In this document: positions 45,659 through 56,909 of the stretch, in pieces | Numbering within the stretch: position 1 is the first letter of the stretch | Layout: the number at the start of each line of letters is the position of its first letter | Assembly (NCBI GenBank): GCA_029204225.1 | Contig: CM055092.1 | Location: 58,376,698 to 58,440,697 of the forward strand | Source: Diphasiastrum complanatum | Lineage: Eukaryota > Streptophyta > Lycopodiopsida > Lycopodiales > Lycopodiaceae | Direction: 5' to 3' | Length of the DNA stretch: 64,000 nucleotides | Translations under genes and position numbers: made by a program | Notes under the pieces: generated by a model | Databases searched by the model: none | What the model was told of the DNA's origin: nothing | Seen by the model: only the letters and a program-made list of their open reading frames with translations

Positions 45659-45694
45659 TGATGAGGACATCAGATTTTATAAAGGTGGGGTGGA
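45659..45694 (+). promoter_or_regulatory. Pre-PPT palindrome and polypurine tract of A4
   Basis: CTGATGAGGACATCAG (6-bp perfect stem, AGGA loop) lies just upstream of AAAGGTGGGGTGGA, which abuts the 3' LTR. The same palindrome precedes the family B polypurine tract on both of its arms. Confidence 0.8.
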
Positions 45695-46922
45695 TGTTGT
45701 AAAGCTACCTTTACAAGCTTTACTTCCGGCGCCATCGGCGCCAGCTATGTCCCCGGCGCCAGTAGCGCCCTTGCTACTCCCGGCGCCGCCCCGGCGCCAC
45801 TGTGACCAGAATCCAGCCGGCGTCAAGTTCCTATGGCTGAAAATCTTTGATCGGTTCTAGCGGAGTCCAGAGAGCTCAGATCGATGTGCAATCACCCCAC
45901 ACGTTCTAGGCATGATTAAAGGAAGCCTGGGGATCAATAAAATCTAGAGAGAGAAAATGACTTTCTAGAAAGAGAAAATCTTAGAGAGAGAAAAACGTGC
46001 TTTACCAGCTTGGGTAGAGTGCTTGGTATGAGGGGGGGTGCCGAATCACACCAATACTATAGTGGAGTGCGGGTTGCGACTCAGGGCGAGCTCCAACCAA
46101 GTCTCAGCCTCCCTTGCTGGAATGTTGTGATGGCTCTCGCCTTGGCATGCTAGCGCCCCGAAGACTAGGGTCGTTCACACACTTGAAATGTAACCTTCTC
46201 AGATTTATCAATAAAGTGGGATTTTCTACAAACTGACTCTGATTACCTTCTGGGTTTCAGTGTTCGGTAAAAGCGCCAGTTGTAAGGCTGCTTCCAAATT
46301 TTTAAGTTGGCACATAGTTGAGGGTCGTATCCCGGAACGCCAGCGGTATGCCGTCACGACCATTCGGTCTGTGGCGCCAGCGGTATGCTGTCGGGACCAT
46401 TTGGTCCAGGAACTGGTTGTTTCCATATCTGTCGCGGCTTGTGGTTCTGAGTGTTCCTTGCATGAACGTGAATGGGTTAAGCTCTTGGGGAACGGGCTCC
46501 AACTTGTCGGCTGAGTTTGATGGCTTGCTTGGGTGGACGTTACCTATTTATGGCTGTCCAGTCTGGCGTGGCACTAGGTTGGCTTCCAGCGCTCGTGACG
46601 AAACTTTCAGTTGGTTAAGTCTGATGTAAGTCAGACCGCTTGCTTGGAATGGATGTTACTCGTTTGTAACGAAGCTTCGAGTTGGTTAAGTTTGATGTAT
46701 GTCGGGCGGCTTGCTTGGAGGGAAGTCACCCACATCGGGACCCCCGATCTGGCATGGCGCCAGGTTGGATCTCAATGTTAGTTTTCGCAATTTCAAGTTG
46801 GTTAAGTTTGATCGTTGTTGGCGAGTTGGCTGCTTGTATGTCAAGTGGGTTTGGATGGCAAGAGTTGAAGGCTGGAAAGCTAAGTCGTGATTCTCGGCTC
46901 CCTTTAGGATGCCTGCGCTACA
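45695..46922 (+). repeat. A4 3' LTR
   Basis: 1,228 bp, TGTTGTAAAGCTACC to GCCTGCGCTACA, colinear with the 5' LTR with scattered substitutions. GGCGCC block at 45,728-45,800. Confidence 0.92.
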
Positions 46923-49376
46923 GGTGAGCATTATAACGTCATGTAATGCCTTGAAAATCAAAACGAGAAATAAACACGAGGTGTTTACAATTTGACAAAA
47001 GGTGAAGCGTTTACACAACATATTTGAAATCACATTTGAAATCACGACAAGCTTTGTCTCAAAGTGAATGAATGATGAAATGTTGGAAACTCTTAAAAAA
47101 AAAATGAATAATGATAAAGCAAAATAGTTTAATGCTCAAGCTAACCCCACCCCACAACAACACCTAAGCTTTGCACTTGAGATCAAGATAGCTTAGTGCT
47201 TGGGGTCAAAGATCAAAGAATATCTCAAAGGCAATGGCCGTGCAGCACAATGCATAGGAAATATATGGGAACGGGCAATATTATGCCACATAATGCCTTG
47301 GAAATTTATATGTGCAAAACAGCAATAGTTCTGTCAGTCCTGACTCCGTAGGTGGGAGAAAGCAATGGCCGTGCAGCAGATTTTGCCAAGGAAATTGATG
47401 ATCAAAGGAGCCCACCAACGCTCTCCTCCTTCATACGAGTGCCTCCGCCGTAAAGAGGCAGAGAGAGACGAAAAGCAGCCAAAAAAGCGTGGATACTGCA
47501 ATCCCAGATGGCGCTGTAAGTACTTGCAAGTTAGCAGCACTAGAGAGCTGAGCTAAATGCCAACCTCAGCTCACTATGGCTCTGGAGCCCACTGCAGGCC
47601 TCGAGCTCACGATCATTGTTATAACATAACGCAATTATGCAACACAGGTTACACAATCACGCTGCGTGTTTACACTTTGATGCAGCAGAGGATCAAGAGT
47701 TGAGAACTACATTGACTCTGCAAAGCTGGAGCCGGGGAGATCACAATGTGATACAAGAAGACTAGATGGAAGGAAGCCTGGGAGCTCAAGGCTAACACTT
47801 GGATATGGGAGCTAGAGAAATGGCTGGGAGTCGAGGACCTACACGGGGAGGTGAGATCTCAATTCTCGCAACGACACAAGGGGGTGGAACCTAGAGGAAG
47901 GGGGTGGAACCTAGAGGATTGGGAGTTGACGGCTACATGGGGGTCTGGGAGGCAGGAGCCCCATACTATAAGTCTACAAGAGCATTGCTCTGGAAAACTC
48001 CCTCAAGTTTCCCTTTAATATCTTACACCTTTCAATGGATATTGGCTTTTAAAAAATAATGGCTTTTGAAACTTGCAACTAAGAAAAGTTGCATTCTAAA
48101 ATCTTAAAACTACAAAAAATTGTCTTATATTATAATAGTTACCTTTGTCAAAAAAAGTGCATCGATTGAAACTATTTGTGATCTCCTAAAATTTATTCAT
48201 CGTAAAGTTTTTTTAAAATTTCAAAGATCTTTGGCATCCAACTATTTTTCTTGGGCATCAACCTAGCTGGGTCAAACAATTATTTTCATGGTACATTGTG
48301 TTATATGGTTAAAAAATTGCCATGTATCAATAGGTTAACAAATGTAACTTATATAAAAATTGTGCTGAAAAATTGAGCACCTGCAAGGTAAAATTTTTTC
48401 ATTTCAAAATTTTACATGGTTTTATGAAGTATTATAATAATCTTCATCCATCTTATATATTCAAAGCTAACAATTTAAAATTTTACATATATTATATTAA
48501 ACATTAAATTTTTTACAAAATAAATATTTTATTGATTTTTAAGAAATCAATATCCTGCATTATATCTTTGAAATCTATTTTTAAAAAAAGTTGTTGGTTT
48601 TATTCTTATACTATGCCTATTTTCCGAGCAATGTACAAGAGAGGTGAGGCCTAGAGGGCTAAGACTTGGGAGTTGAGAGGTAGAGCGGAGAGCTTACAGG
48701 GTGTTGCGTATTGAGACCTGCAGGTGCAGCCTCCTCTGGAGCTCACACTTTGAAACAATAGGTGGAGCCTACAAGCTGGGAGCTTAGTGATGGAGCCTTC
48801 TGTGACAACTACTCAAGGCGGCCACTTGTCGCTGGCATTTAGGTCCGCCCCAAGGGCCAAGACATGAAAGTTCCCACAACTTACAAGCTTGAATCTACCG
48901 GAGTTTGTAGGTACGTGAACAATTAAGTTTAAGGTATGGGCCCTGGCCATGGCATACAGAGCCGCTTGGCACTTGGACGTCGCACACTCTTGCAGGCACT
49001 GTGCAGCCTACAGTGATGGTGAAAGAAATGACTTAAAGTAGAACCTAATGGCAGCTTCAGAAAGAAGCATATTTCTGACGATGCATTCGTCACTCTGGAG
49101 TCTGGAGTCTACTGTAGTCTGTACAGTCAGTTTCAGGGCAGACGCAGCTGGGCACTGGTGACTGGACAGGATCGTAAATACTAAAGACTATAAACTTTAA
49201 AGTAAAGTATGGTAAGTACTAAGGCTGGCCGCTGGCGGCTGCTGCCTGCCTGTCAAACCCACAGTGCATGGTATAATAGCACGGTTGCAAGAGAGTAGTC
49301 TGTGACGCCGTGGCCTTTCCCTGTGCAGTGTATAGGCAGTCTAAAGTTTTGTACCCTTTCTGGGCTTTCCTGTATA
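46923..49376. other. Unassigned DNA, part strongly AT-rich
   Basis: No gene recognised. 48,000-48,600 is very AT-rich. 47,800-47,960 has a tandemly repeated GGGGGTGGAACCTAGAGGA motif. A 63-codon frame at 47,365-47,556 has no motif. Confidence 0.35.
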
Positions 49377-49700
49377 GTGTGCACTGTGAGGCTTGAGCAG
49401 TCTTTAGAGTTTTGTTGCATTGTGCATATTACATAGTGAAGTGTGGGTAGAAAAGTACATACATAGGTGATACTGTGCAGTGTGAGCAGTCTTTAGAGTT
49501 TTGTTGCATAGTGCATATTACATAGTGAAATGTGAGTAGTAGTACATAGGTCACAGATGATACTGTGCAGTGTGAGCATTCTTTAGAATTTTGTTGCAGA
49601 GTGAAATGTGCATATTACATGGTGAAATGTGGGTAGTAGTACATCCATAGGTGATACTATATAGTGAGATGTGGGCAGTAGTACATACATAGGTGGGTAT
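49377..49700 (+). repeat. Degenerate tandem repeat, about 89-bp unit
   Basis: Units built on GAGCAGTCTTTAGAGTTTTG, GCATATTACATAGTGAAATG, GTACATACATAGGTGATACT and GTGCAGT recur with starts near 49,395, 49,483 and 49,573 (88- and 90-bp intervals). A decayed fourth part follows. A minisatellite; no function inferred. Confidence 0.75.
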
Positions 49701-50624
49701 GAGATGTCGGCGATAGTACATACTTAGGTGATAAGGCAAGAGGACCCACGTGGGCTTGCGGCCATGGCCATTGGCATGTGCCATGGATAATGGGATTGCT
49801 GCTATTAGATGTATATCACTGATTCACTACTGTATGCGTGGTGATAGTAGACTGTAGTTGCTCTTGGAAAGCAGAACGTGCCTGGGAGGGGTTAACGCTA
49901 CTGTTTTGCCGTAATGATAGTAGTTACTATCTGCAAAGCAAAGCAGAACGTGCCTGCGAGCCCATTGCTTGCATGCTACAGCCTACGGTCTATCTCGTAC
50001 GGTGGACCTATATGGGAGGGTTGAATCTGGAATCTAGAATCTGAATCCTATTGCCTCCATGCTATCAAATTTAGATTACAATCTATGAGATGGTTTTTTT
50101 TTGTGGTTGTAAGATATTGATATTTTTTGATATTATATCTTTTAAAAACTTTTGATACAAGTAGAGTACTAGTATCATCATGTTTGTAAATTGGTGGCTC
50201 AACCTTTGAGTATTGCAAAGTTGATACCATCCAAGTATAAACTCGAGTACGAATATATAATTTTTTTTTAAATTAACCATTTTATAAAGAGTAATATGCA
50301 TTTAATGAAAAGCATTATCTTTTTAAATATAATATGCATATGATTTTAAAGGCCACTACTTTGTTGGTGCCCACCAATGTCTTTGGGACACCATGAATAA
50401 TATTTATCACATACGTGAATTTTGAAAACCAATTAAAAATCGATAGTACATTGATATCATGTTAAATTTGTATTTTTGCCCCCAATCCGCGTATTGATAT
50501 GTGCATTGAGGGCTAAAACCAGCCCGGATCGGATATCGACCGTAGTATCACAAAATCATATACCGGTCGGGTATGTTCTACAATACCATTGTTGATACCA
50601 TTGCTGATACCACCGGACCACCAA
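49701..50624. other. Unassigned AT-rich DNA left of the family B composite
   Basis: No gene recognised. The last 150 bp has repeated GATACCA and GGTAT motifs. Similar GGTATC(A)-rich sequence continues on the other side of the composite (59,400-59,760), so the insertion split one AT-rich repeat-like region. Confidence 0.4.
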
Positions 50625-50629
50625 TATAC
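50625..50629. repeat. Target-site duplication TATAC (left) of the family B composite
   Basis: TATAC precedes the left LTR end and recurs at 59,396-59,400 directly after the terminal ACAACA, so the outer ends derive from one integration. Confidence 0.85.
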
Positions 50630-51544
50630 TGTTGCGCCGGCGCCTCAAAGGGCGCTGGGACTTGAGCGATTTCCCCAATACGCGCTTAAGTCTAACATTC
50701 ATCCATCATGCACTTACGTAAAAGCCAACTCAGAAACGTAACAAGCTTAACCATTCAGACTTAAGAAACTGGAATCCCAACCAACCCGAAAGCCAACTCA
50801 GAATCCGTCCCCAAAAGGTAACCAAAGGCAAAGACAAGCCACACACGAAACCCAAGGCATAGTGGTCGCCAAACTGACCAATTGGCATAGCGGCAAGCCC
50901 CATGTCGATGACAGGGACCCTTAGGCGCCAGCGACGCAAAAGGTTGTAGTAAGGGTCCTTCCACTTGGACCAGTCCCGGAGGCGAAACCGAAACGGTAAT
51001 CATCCCCAAGGATCAACTTTATTAGATTTGGAAGAGGTTACATTCATACATAGACTGACCGGTCTCGGGGCCACCAACACGTGCGGGCATTGTGCCTGGC
51101 TCGTGCTGGTAGAGGGAGCTGAGACCTGGCGGCTGGATTCCTGGCGCTGGTTGAGCTGCCCAAGTTTCTGTCTGCCGGACTCCCCCTATAGTTCTGCTGT
51201 GATTCGGCGCACCCCCTCTGTTCTGAAACATAGTGCTTTCTGGTAAAGCACAGCTTTTTGGGACTTAGTTTTTATTTTGCTGATTAAGCCTGGCAAGCCT
51301 GGTAGAATCAGTCTGGCTCCCGGACATGGGTCCCGGGAGCCGTTCCGGTGGCAGAATCAACTTGCTTCCTGACTAGGCCATGACTCGAGCTCCAGAGCTA
51401 GCTCATGACTTGTGACTACTTGACTGGCTCACCACAGGTCGGAGGCTCAGTCCTTGACGTCTAACTTGCTCTGGGACCTTAGGGAGTGTCACCCCTTAGA
51501 GTCTTACAGGGCACGTTGGGTGCACCTGAGTCAGCTTTACAACA
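50630..51544 (-). repeat. Family B 3' LTR, left arm
   Basis: 915 bp on the minus strand, TGTTGTAAAGCTGACTCAGG to GGCGCCGGCGCAACA. It shares with family A LTRs the first 12 bases, the GTGCTTTACCAG block, CTATAGGGGGAGTCCGG and an AATAAAGT polyadenylation-like block. The polypurine tract CGAGGGGAGGA (complement at 51,545-51,555) lies just upstream. Confidence 0.93.
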
Positions 51545-51764
51545 TCCTCCCCTCGTTTGAAAAGCTGATGTCCTCATCAGGGCCAAACTAGACCTAGGAC
51601 GTATGGCACGGGCTTAATTCACCGGCCTTAGCAACTTGAATTACAAAATACATTGGCAGTAAGCACAGGAAAGTGTAGATAAAGTTCACTTACGTAAAAC
51701 CTGTGTAAAACTGCAAGTGATTTATTGGCAAACTTAAGAAAAATACCGGAAAGTTCCTTGAACT

Positions 51765-52202
51765 TCAGAATGGCCATGAATGTTTATGTAAGAGCATGCC
51801 GCCAGGTAGTGCTTTGTGTGCCGATCTGGGAAAACGGCTATTGTGTTGGTTCTTCTGCAGATAATCTGCTAGTACTTCAGGGGTTCCCTCCTTAAGTTTG
51901 TCTTCGTACTCCCAAGAAGCCTCAATAAGTGGAGCCCGTAGCCACTTCACTAGATATTCACGTTGAACGCCAGTTCGCTTTCTATGTGTCAATATTTGTT
52001 CTCGTACAAGCTGCCTCTTCGTATCATCAAGTGTCGTTGGTGGGTGACGGAGTTCGTGTTGCCGATCAAATCGCTCATCTGGTTTGTACCGTTTGAGTAA
52101 TGAGATATGAAACACATTGTGTATATCCAAGCTGGATGGCAGCGGCCTAATCGATATAGCCACTGGGTAGATCTTCTTGGTGACATAATAGGGTCCCCGC
52201 AT
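51765..52202 (-). pseudogene. Family B integrase C-terminus with chromodomain (left arm)
   Basis: A 145-codon frame starting near GPYYVTKKI (GPY region), then the DIHNVFHISLLKRYKPDERF block and the chromodomain GVQREYLVKWLRAPLIEASW followed by EYEDKLKEGTPEVLADYL. The chromodomain (YLVKW...EASWE) places the family among the chromoviruses, whose chromodomains direct integration into marked chromatin. It ends in LPGGMLLHKHSWPF. A small in-frame deletion (one residue in RQLVREQ versus RQLLVREQ) and a local indel near the start separate it from the right arm. Confidence 0.88.
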
Positions 52203-52393
52203 AAGTCGAGCAACTTATGAAAAAAAACCTTTTGGTAGCGCAATGTTCTTTGTGTTCAGCCATACTTGATCACCTTCCTCAAATTCCAGTTCTCGTCGAT
52301 GTGGGTTTACGTCAGCTGCCATACTCCTTTGTGACTGCTCTAAAAACGCCTTCACCTCGGTCAGCTTTGTGTGCCACTCATTGATGAATTCCT

Positions 52394-53062
52394 CTATAGT
52401 GGGTACTGGTGTTTCTGCACGCCTCTAAGAAAAGAGCTTGGAACAATCGGTAGCCGACCATTGCTTATCTCGAAGGGTGCCCTTCCAGTAGATCTGTTCA
52501 CTTGGTTGTTATGTGCAAACTCGAGAATATCCAAGTAGTTGACCCAATCGGATTGGTCCCAAGCGACATAATTTCGTAAATATTGTTCAATCTGTCGATT
52601 GACTCGCTCCGTTTGCCCATCTGTCTGAGGATGATATGCAGTACTGAAATTCAATCCGGTTCCCACGAGGCGAAATAGACAAGTCCAAAACTTTCCGAAG
52701 AACTTGGTGTCTCGGTCAGAAATAATCGTTCTAGGCAGGCCGTGGTATTTGAAAACACATTTGAAAAATAACCTTGCCACTTCTTCAGTTGTCACTGAAC
52801 TTTTAGTTGGTACTAGATGAACTTGCTTTGAAAAGCGGTCAACCACCACATAAATTGAGTCGAATCCTTGGCACCGTGGTAGTTGAACAATAAAATCCAT
52901 GCTCACCGAATCCCATGGGTATGCTGGTACCGGTAATGGTTGGAGTAGTCCAGTCGGAGCTAGCGGTTCCACCTTCACTTGTTGACATGTCGGGCATGTT
53001 TGTACATAGGATTCAACGTCTGCCCATACTTGGCCAATAGAAGCCTCTTTTGAGAAGTTCAT
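52394..53062 (-). pseudogene. Family B integrase core (left arm)
   Basis: A 222-codon frame. The catalytic triad is visible as D56 (MDFIVQLP), D116 (SDRDTKF) and E152 (DGQTERVNR), with the D-x35-E spacing intact. A two-base deletion near 53,027 separates it from the zinc-binding N-terminus encoded at the end of the RT/RNase H frame. A one-base deletion near 52,420 breaks it before the C-terminal domain. Reverse transcripts could not be integrated by this copy's own product. Confidence 0.9.
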
Positions 53063-54851
53063 ACATGCGATTCACCCCTGGATGCCCGGCGGCTAGTATG
53101 TCATGATGTTCTCGCAAGACTTTCTTCCTCAGGTTGATGTTGTCTGGGACATATACTCTGCGTTGTTTATAAACAACCATTTGATCTTTCCAAGTGAAAT
53201 GTTTATGAGGCTTTCCCAGCTGGAATTCGATCATTAAGTCCTTCGCCAACGCATCTACACCATAATTCTCTCTGATTTCTTGGAGTAGGCCAGTCACCTG
53301 AGTTGTCACTGTTGCCATCAAGTGTTCCTGTCTACTTAGTGCGTCCGCCACCACATTGTTCTTTCCCGCCGTGTGTAAAATGTCTATATTGAATTTTGAG
53401 AGAAAGTTTTGCCATCGCATTTGCTTTGGCGTGAGCATACCTTGGGATGAGAAGTACTTGAGTGATACATTATCAATGAACGCCTTAAAGGGTTTTCCTG
53501 CCACATAATGTCTCCAATGCTCCACTGCTTGGACTACTGCGACCATTTCTTTTTCATGAGTTGGCCATCGTCGCTCTACGTCACTCAATTTCTTTGAAAA
53601 ATATTCAACAGGTTTTCCGTCTTGCATCAGCACGGCCCCAATAGCAAAGTTCGACGCATCTGTATGTATTTCAAAAGGTTTGCTAAAGTCCGGTAAGGCA
53701 AGGATGGGTTCTTGAGTGATCCGTCGTTTTAGTTCTTGGAACGCTGCTTCACATTCCGGTGTCCATGTCATCTTCAGATGAGTCTTGGTCTGCTCCAACG
53801 GTGGTGCCACAATTTTGCTAAATGCCTCAATGAATCTCCTGTAAAAGTTACATAAGCCCACAAAGGATTTGATGCCATGAACAGTTTTAGGTGCTAGCCA
53901 ATCCAAGATAGCCTTGATCTTCTTAGGATCCATTCGAATCCGTCCGTGGCCTATAACATGTCCAAGGAAGTCAACTTCCTCCACCACAAACTCACATTTC
54001 TCTCTTTTCGCGAACAAGCAATTCCTCCTCAGTCGTTGGAGAACTGTCCTTAAATGTTGGATGTGATCTTTAAGGTTCCGGCTAAATACTAATATGTCAT
54101 CAATGTACACAATGACGAATTCATCCAGGCAGTCTTGAAATATATTGTTCATCAACGTGCAAAAAGTGGCTGGTGCGTTTGTTAGACCGAATGGCATCAC
54201 CAGGAACTCGTGACTTCCGTACCGCGTTCGAAACGCCGTTTTGTGCTCATCACCTTTAGCTATTCGAATTTGATGATATCCAGATCTGAGATCTATTCGG
54301 CTAAAGTATTTGGCATGTTTGAGTTGGTCGAATAGGTCATCAATTCTAGGCATGGGGTACTTGTTCTTGATGGTACTCTTGTTAAGCATGCGATAATCCA
54401 CACACATTCGAAGAGTTTTGTCTGCCTTTTCCACGAACAACACTGGGGCTCCAAAAGGTGAAGCGCTAGGTCTAATAAAACCTTTGTCTATCAATTCACC
54501 AAGTTGTCGTTTCAGTTCCGCCAACTCACTCTGTGACATTCTGTAGGGTGCTCGTGAAGTTGGCTCTGTTCCTGGTACCAACTCAATTTTATGGTCCACT
54601 GGTCTTCGAGGAGGTAGCTTAGTTGGGAGTTCCTCCGGGAACACATCGCTAAATTCTTCTAACAGATCTGCCACTTCTTTTGGCAAGTTTTCTTGTCGCA
54701 CGCTTTTCCCTTCTGGGACTTCTCGACAGATGCAAAAAAGCACTTTGACCTTTTCCCTTTCGCCATTCTTTTCATCACTAATGCTGCAACCAGATTTTGT
54801 TCCACTATCAGTATCTTTGCATTTCGCTCCGGGCAGGGCTTTGTCACGCAT
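53013..54851 (-). pseudogene. Family B reverse transcriptase, RNase H and integrase zinc finger (left arm)
   Basis: A 612-codon uninterrupted frame. [51 protein letters not shown] and the catalytic YIDD near residue 248. RNase [14 protein letters not shown] near residue 396, [10 protein letters not shown] and [10 protein letters not shown] (most chromoviruses have TD here; the right arm keeps TDNVS). Integrase zinc finger: [11 protein letters not shown] and GFYWPS at the end, after which a two-base deletion breaks the frame. Upstream, protease is in another frame (shift near 54,850). The RT and RNase H parts look catalytically complete apart from the T-to-I change. Confidence 0.93.
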
Positions 54852-54859
54852 TTGTCCCT

Positions 54860-55253
54860 TATAACCAAGAGGACCAAGTTAGAGCTCCTTACCCCAAAAC
54901 TAGCGATACAATGTTCATTTAACCAAGGGAGGCCCAAAATCCATCAAAGGCATCATCTCTAAAATCCAAAGCTAAGTTTAGCCTTCCATCTTCCAATCTG
55001 CACCGGGATGTTTCAATGTCGCTTTGTCTGCATCTGTGCTCCCTTCGCTGTTTCTACTCGAGAGTAGATGTAACATTCCTGGTCGGCAATCGTGAATGTC
55101 TACATACGCTCCTTGAGATATAGTTATGTGAAGCTCGGAGTCGATCATAAATCTGACTTCCTCCCCCGCGATCTTTCCTGATAAGAATAACAATCTTGAA
55201 CCAATCTTGGGGGTTGCCCCATGGAAGTTCTTTCCATACTTGTGCGTCGTCAT
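54860..55253 (-). pseudogene. Family B protease relic (left arm)
   Basis: LFLSGKIAGEEVRFMIDSE matches the gypsy protease region, but the active site, normally (I/V)DSGA, reads MIDSELH, so the Gly-Ala pair is lost. After frame disruption the LGxPWLxxH block follows as GLPWLNEHCIASFG (54,937-54,895). No gag is seen upstream; instead the sequence passes to untranslated leader (55,260-55,514). The protease is dead. Confidence 0.7.
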
Positions 55254-55259
55254 AAATGT

Positions 55260-55514
55260 AAGCTCCTCTCACAACTCCCAACTAGATCAGATCACCTGGA
55301 TCAAAAGAAGTAGTCAGGGATAATTCAGGTCCAAGCAAGCACACGACAACGGAACATACCAACCAAAGCAAACACAGAGGATCCCTCTCAAGCCACAAAC
55401 CCCCCTAAGACCGGACGTAGGACCTTGCCTAGCCGCGCCCACACAAATCTATCACAGAATTAATCCACGGGGAAACATCCATCCAACCATTCGTGCTTTC
55501 ACCATTAAGCAGCA
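55260..55514 (-). other. Family B leader homologous to the family A leader
   Basis: The plus strand from about 55,420 (GGACCTTGCCTAGCCGCGCC, then CACACAAATC, ending CACCATTAAGCAGCA) aligns with the complement of the family A leader (GGACCTTTGCCTGGCCGCGC, CATACAAATC, CACCATTAAGCAGCAC), including hairpin five at 55,493-55,514. It shows that A and B share their 5' untranslated region. The jump from leader straight to protease means gag was deleted here. The leader stops exactly at the hairpin, where the opposite arm begins. Confidence 0.75.
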
Positions 55515-56345
55515 GACCTAGCGCTTCACCTTTTGGAGCCCCAGTGTTGTTCGTGGAAAAGGCAGACAAAACTCTTCGAATGTGTGTGGATTATCGCATG
55601 CTTAACAAGAGTACCATCAAGAACAAGTACCCCATGCCTAGAATTGATGACCTATTCGACCAACTCAAACATGCCAAATACTTTAGCCGAATAGATCTCA
55701 GATGGATATCATCAAATTCGAATAGCTAAAGGTGATGAGCACAAAACGGCGTTTCGAACGCGGTACGGAAGTCACGAGTTCCTGGTGATGCCATTCGGTC
55801 TAACAAACGCACCAGCCACTTTTTGCACGTTGACGAACAATATATTTCAAGACTGCCTGGATGAATTCGTCATTGTGTACATTGATGACTATTAGTATTT
55901 AGCCGGAACCTTAAAGATCACATCCAACATTTAAGGACAGTTCTCCAACGACTGAGGAGGAATTGCTTGTTCGCGAAAAGAGAGAAATGTGAGTTTGTGG
56001 TGGAGGAAGTTGACTTCCTTGGACATGTTATAGACCACGGACGGATTCGAATGGATCCTAAGAAGATCAAGGCTATCTTGGATTGGCTAGCACCTAAAAC
56101 TGTTCATGGCATCAAATCCTTTGTGGGCTTATGTAACTTTTACAGGAGATTCATTGAGGCATTTAGCAAATTGTGGCACCACCGTTGGAGCAGACCAAGA
56201 CTCATCTGAAGATGACATGGACACCGGAATGTGAAGCAGCGTTCCAAGAACTAAAACGACGGATCACTCAAGAACCCATCCTTGCCTTACCGGACTTTAG
56301 CAAACTTTTGAAATACATACAGATGCGTCGAACTTTGCTATTGGG
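55515..56345 (+). pseudogene. Family B reverse transcriptase (right arm, truncated and frameshifted)
   Basis: Starts inside RT at [16 protein letters not shown]; everything upstream is missing. Compared with the left arm, it has a two-base deletion near 55,703 (GATCTGG to GATGG), a one-base deletion inside the catalytic YIDD codons near 55,893, and one-base deletions near 56,171 and 56,307. Each breaks the frame. Otherwise the two copies are very similar at nucleotide level. Several of the losses fall in short homopolymers. Confidence 0.9.
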
Positions 56346-56348
56346 GCC

Positions 56349-56909
56349 GTGCTGATGCAAGACGGAAAACCTGTTGCATATTTTTCAAAGAAATTGAGTG
56401 ACGTAGAGCGACGATGGCCAACTCATGAAAAAGAAATGGTCGCAGTAGTCCAAGCAGTGGAGCATTGGAGACATTATGTGGCAGGAAAACCCTTTAAGGC
56501 GTTCACTGATAATGTATCACTCAAGTACTTCTCATCCCAAGGTATGCTCACGCCAAAGCAAATGCGATGGCAAAACTTTCTCTTGAAATTCAATATAGAC
56601 ATTTTACACATGGCGGGAAAGAACAATGTGGTGGCGGACGCACTAAGTAGACAGGAACACTTGATGGCAACAGTGACAACTCAGGTGACTGGCCTACTCC
56701 AAGAAATCAGAGAGAATTATGGTGTAGATGCGTTGGCGAAGGACTTAATGATCGAATTCCAGCTGGGAAAGCCTCATAAACATTTCACTTGGAAAGATCA
56801 AATGGTTGTTTATAAACAATGCAGAGTATATGTCCCAGACAACATCAACCTGAGGAAGAAAGTCTTGCGAGAACATCATGACGTACTAGCCGCCGGGCAT
56901 CCAGGGTGA
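56349..56909 (+). pseudogene. Family B RNase H and start of integrase zinc finger (right arm)
   Basis: A 186-codon open frame: [49 protein letters not shown] (RNase H Asp retained), [10 protein letters not shown] (final Asp) and HHDVLAAGHPG (zinc finger). The N-terminal TDAS strand of RNase H is cut off by the upstream frameshift. A one-base deletion in CCAGGGGTG ends the frame at 56,909. Confidence 0.9.

Larger units (their letters stand above)
42152..46922 (+). mobile_element. Family A copy A4: near-complete non-autonomous LTR retrotransposon
   Basis: A 4,771-bp element: 5' LTR 42,152-43,383 (1,232 bp), internal 43,384-45,694 (2,311 bp), 3' LTR 45,695-46,922 (1,228 bp). Both LTRs run TGTTGTAAAGC to GCGCTACA. 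Flanks are AAGGT on the left and GGTGA on the right, so the target duplication is imperfect or lost. No recognisable protein is encoded. All five leader hairpins are present, making this the reference copy for that structure. Confidence 0.92.

Noticed and set aside
42147-46927. Target-site duplication for A4
   Set aside because: Left flank AAGGT and right flank GGTGA share only part of the sequence, so no clean 5-bp duplication can be claimed.
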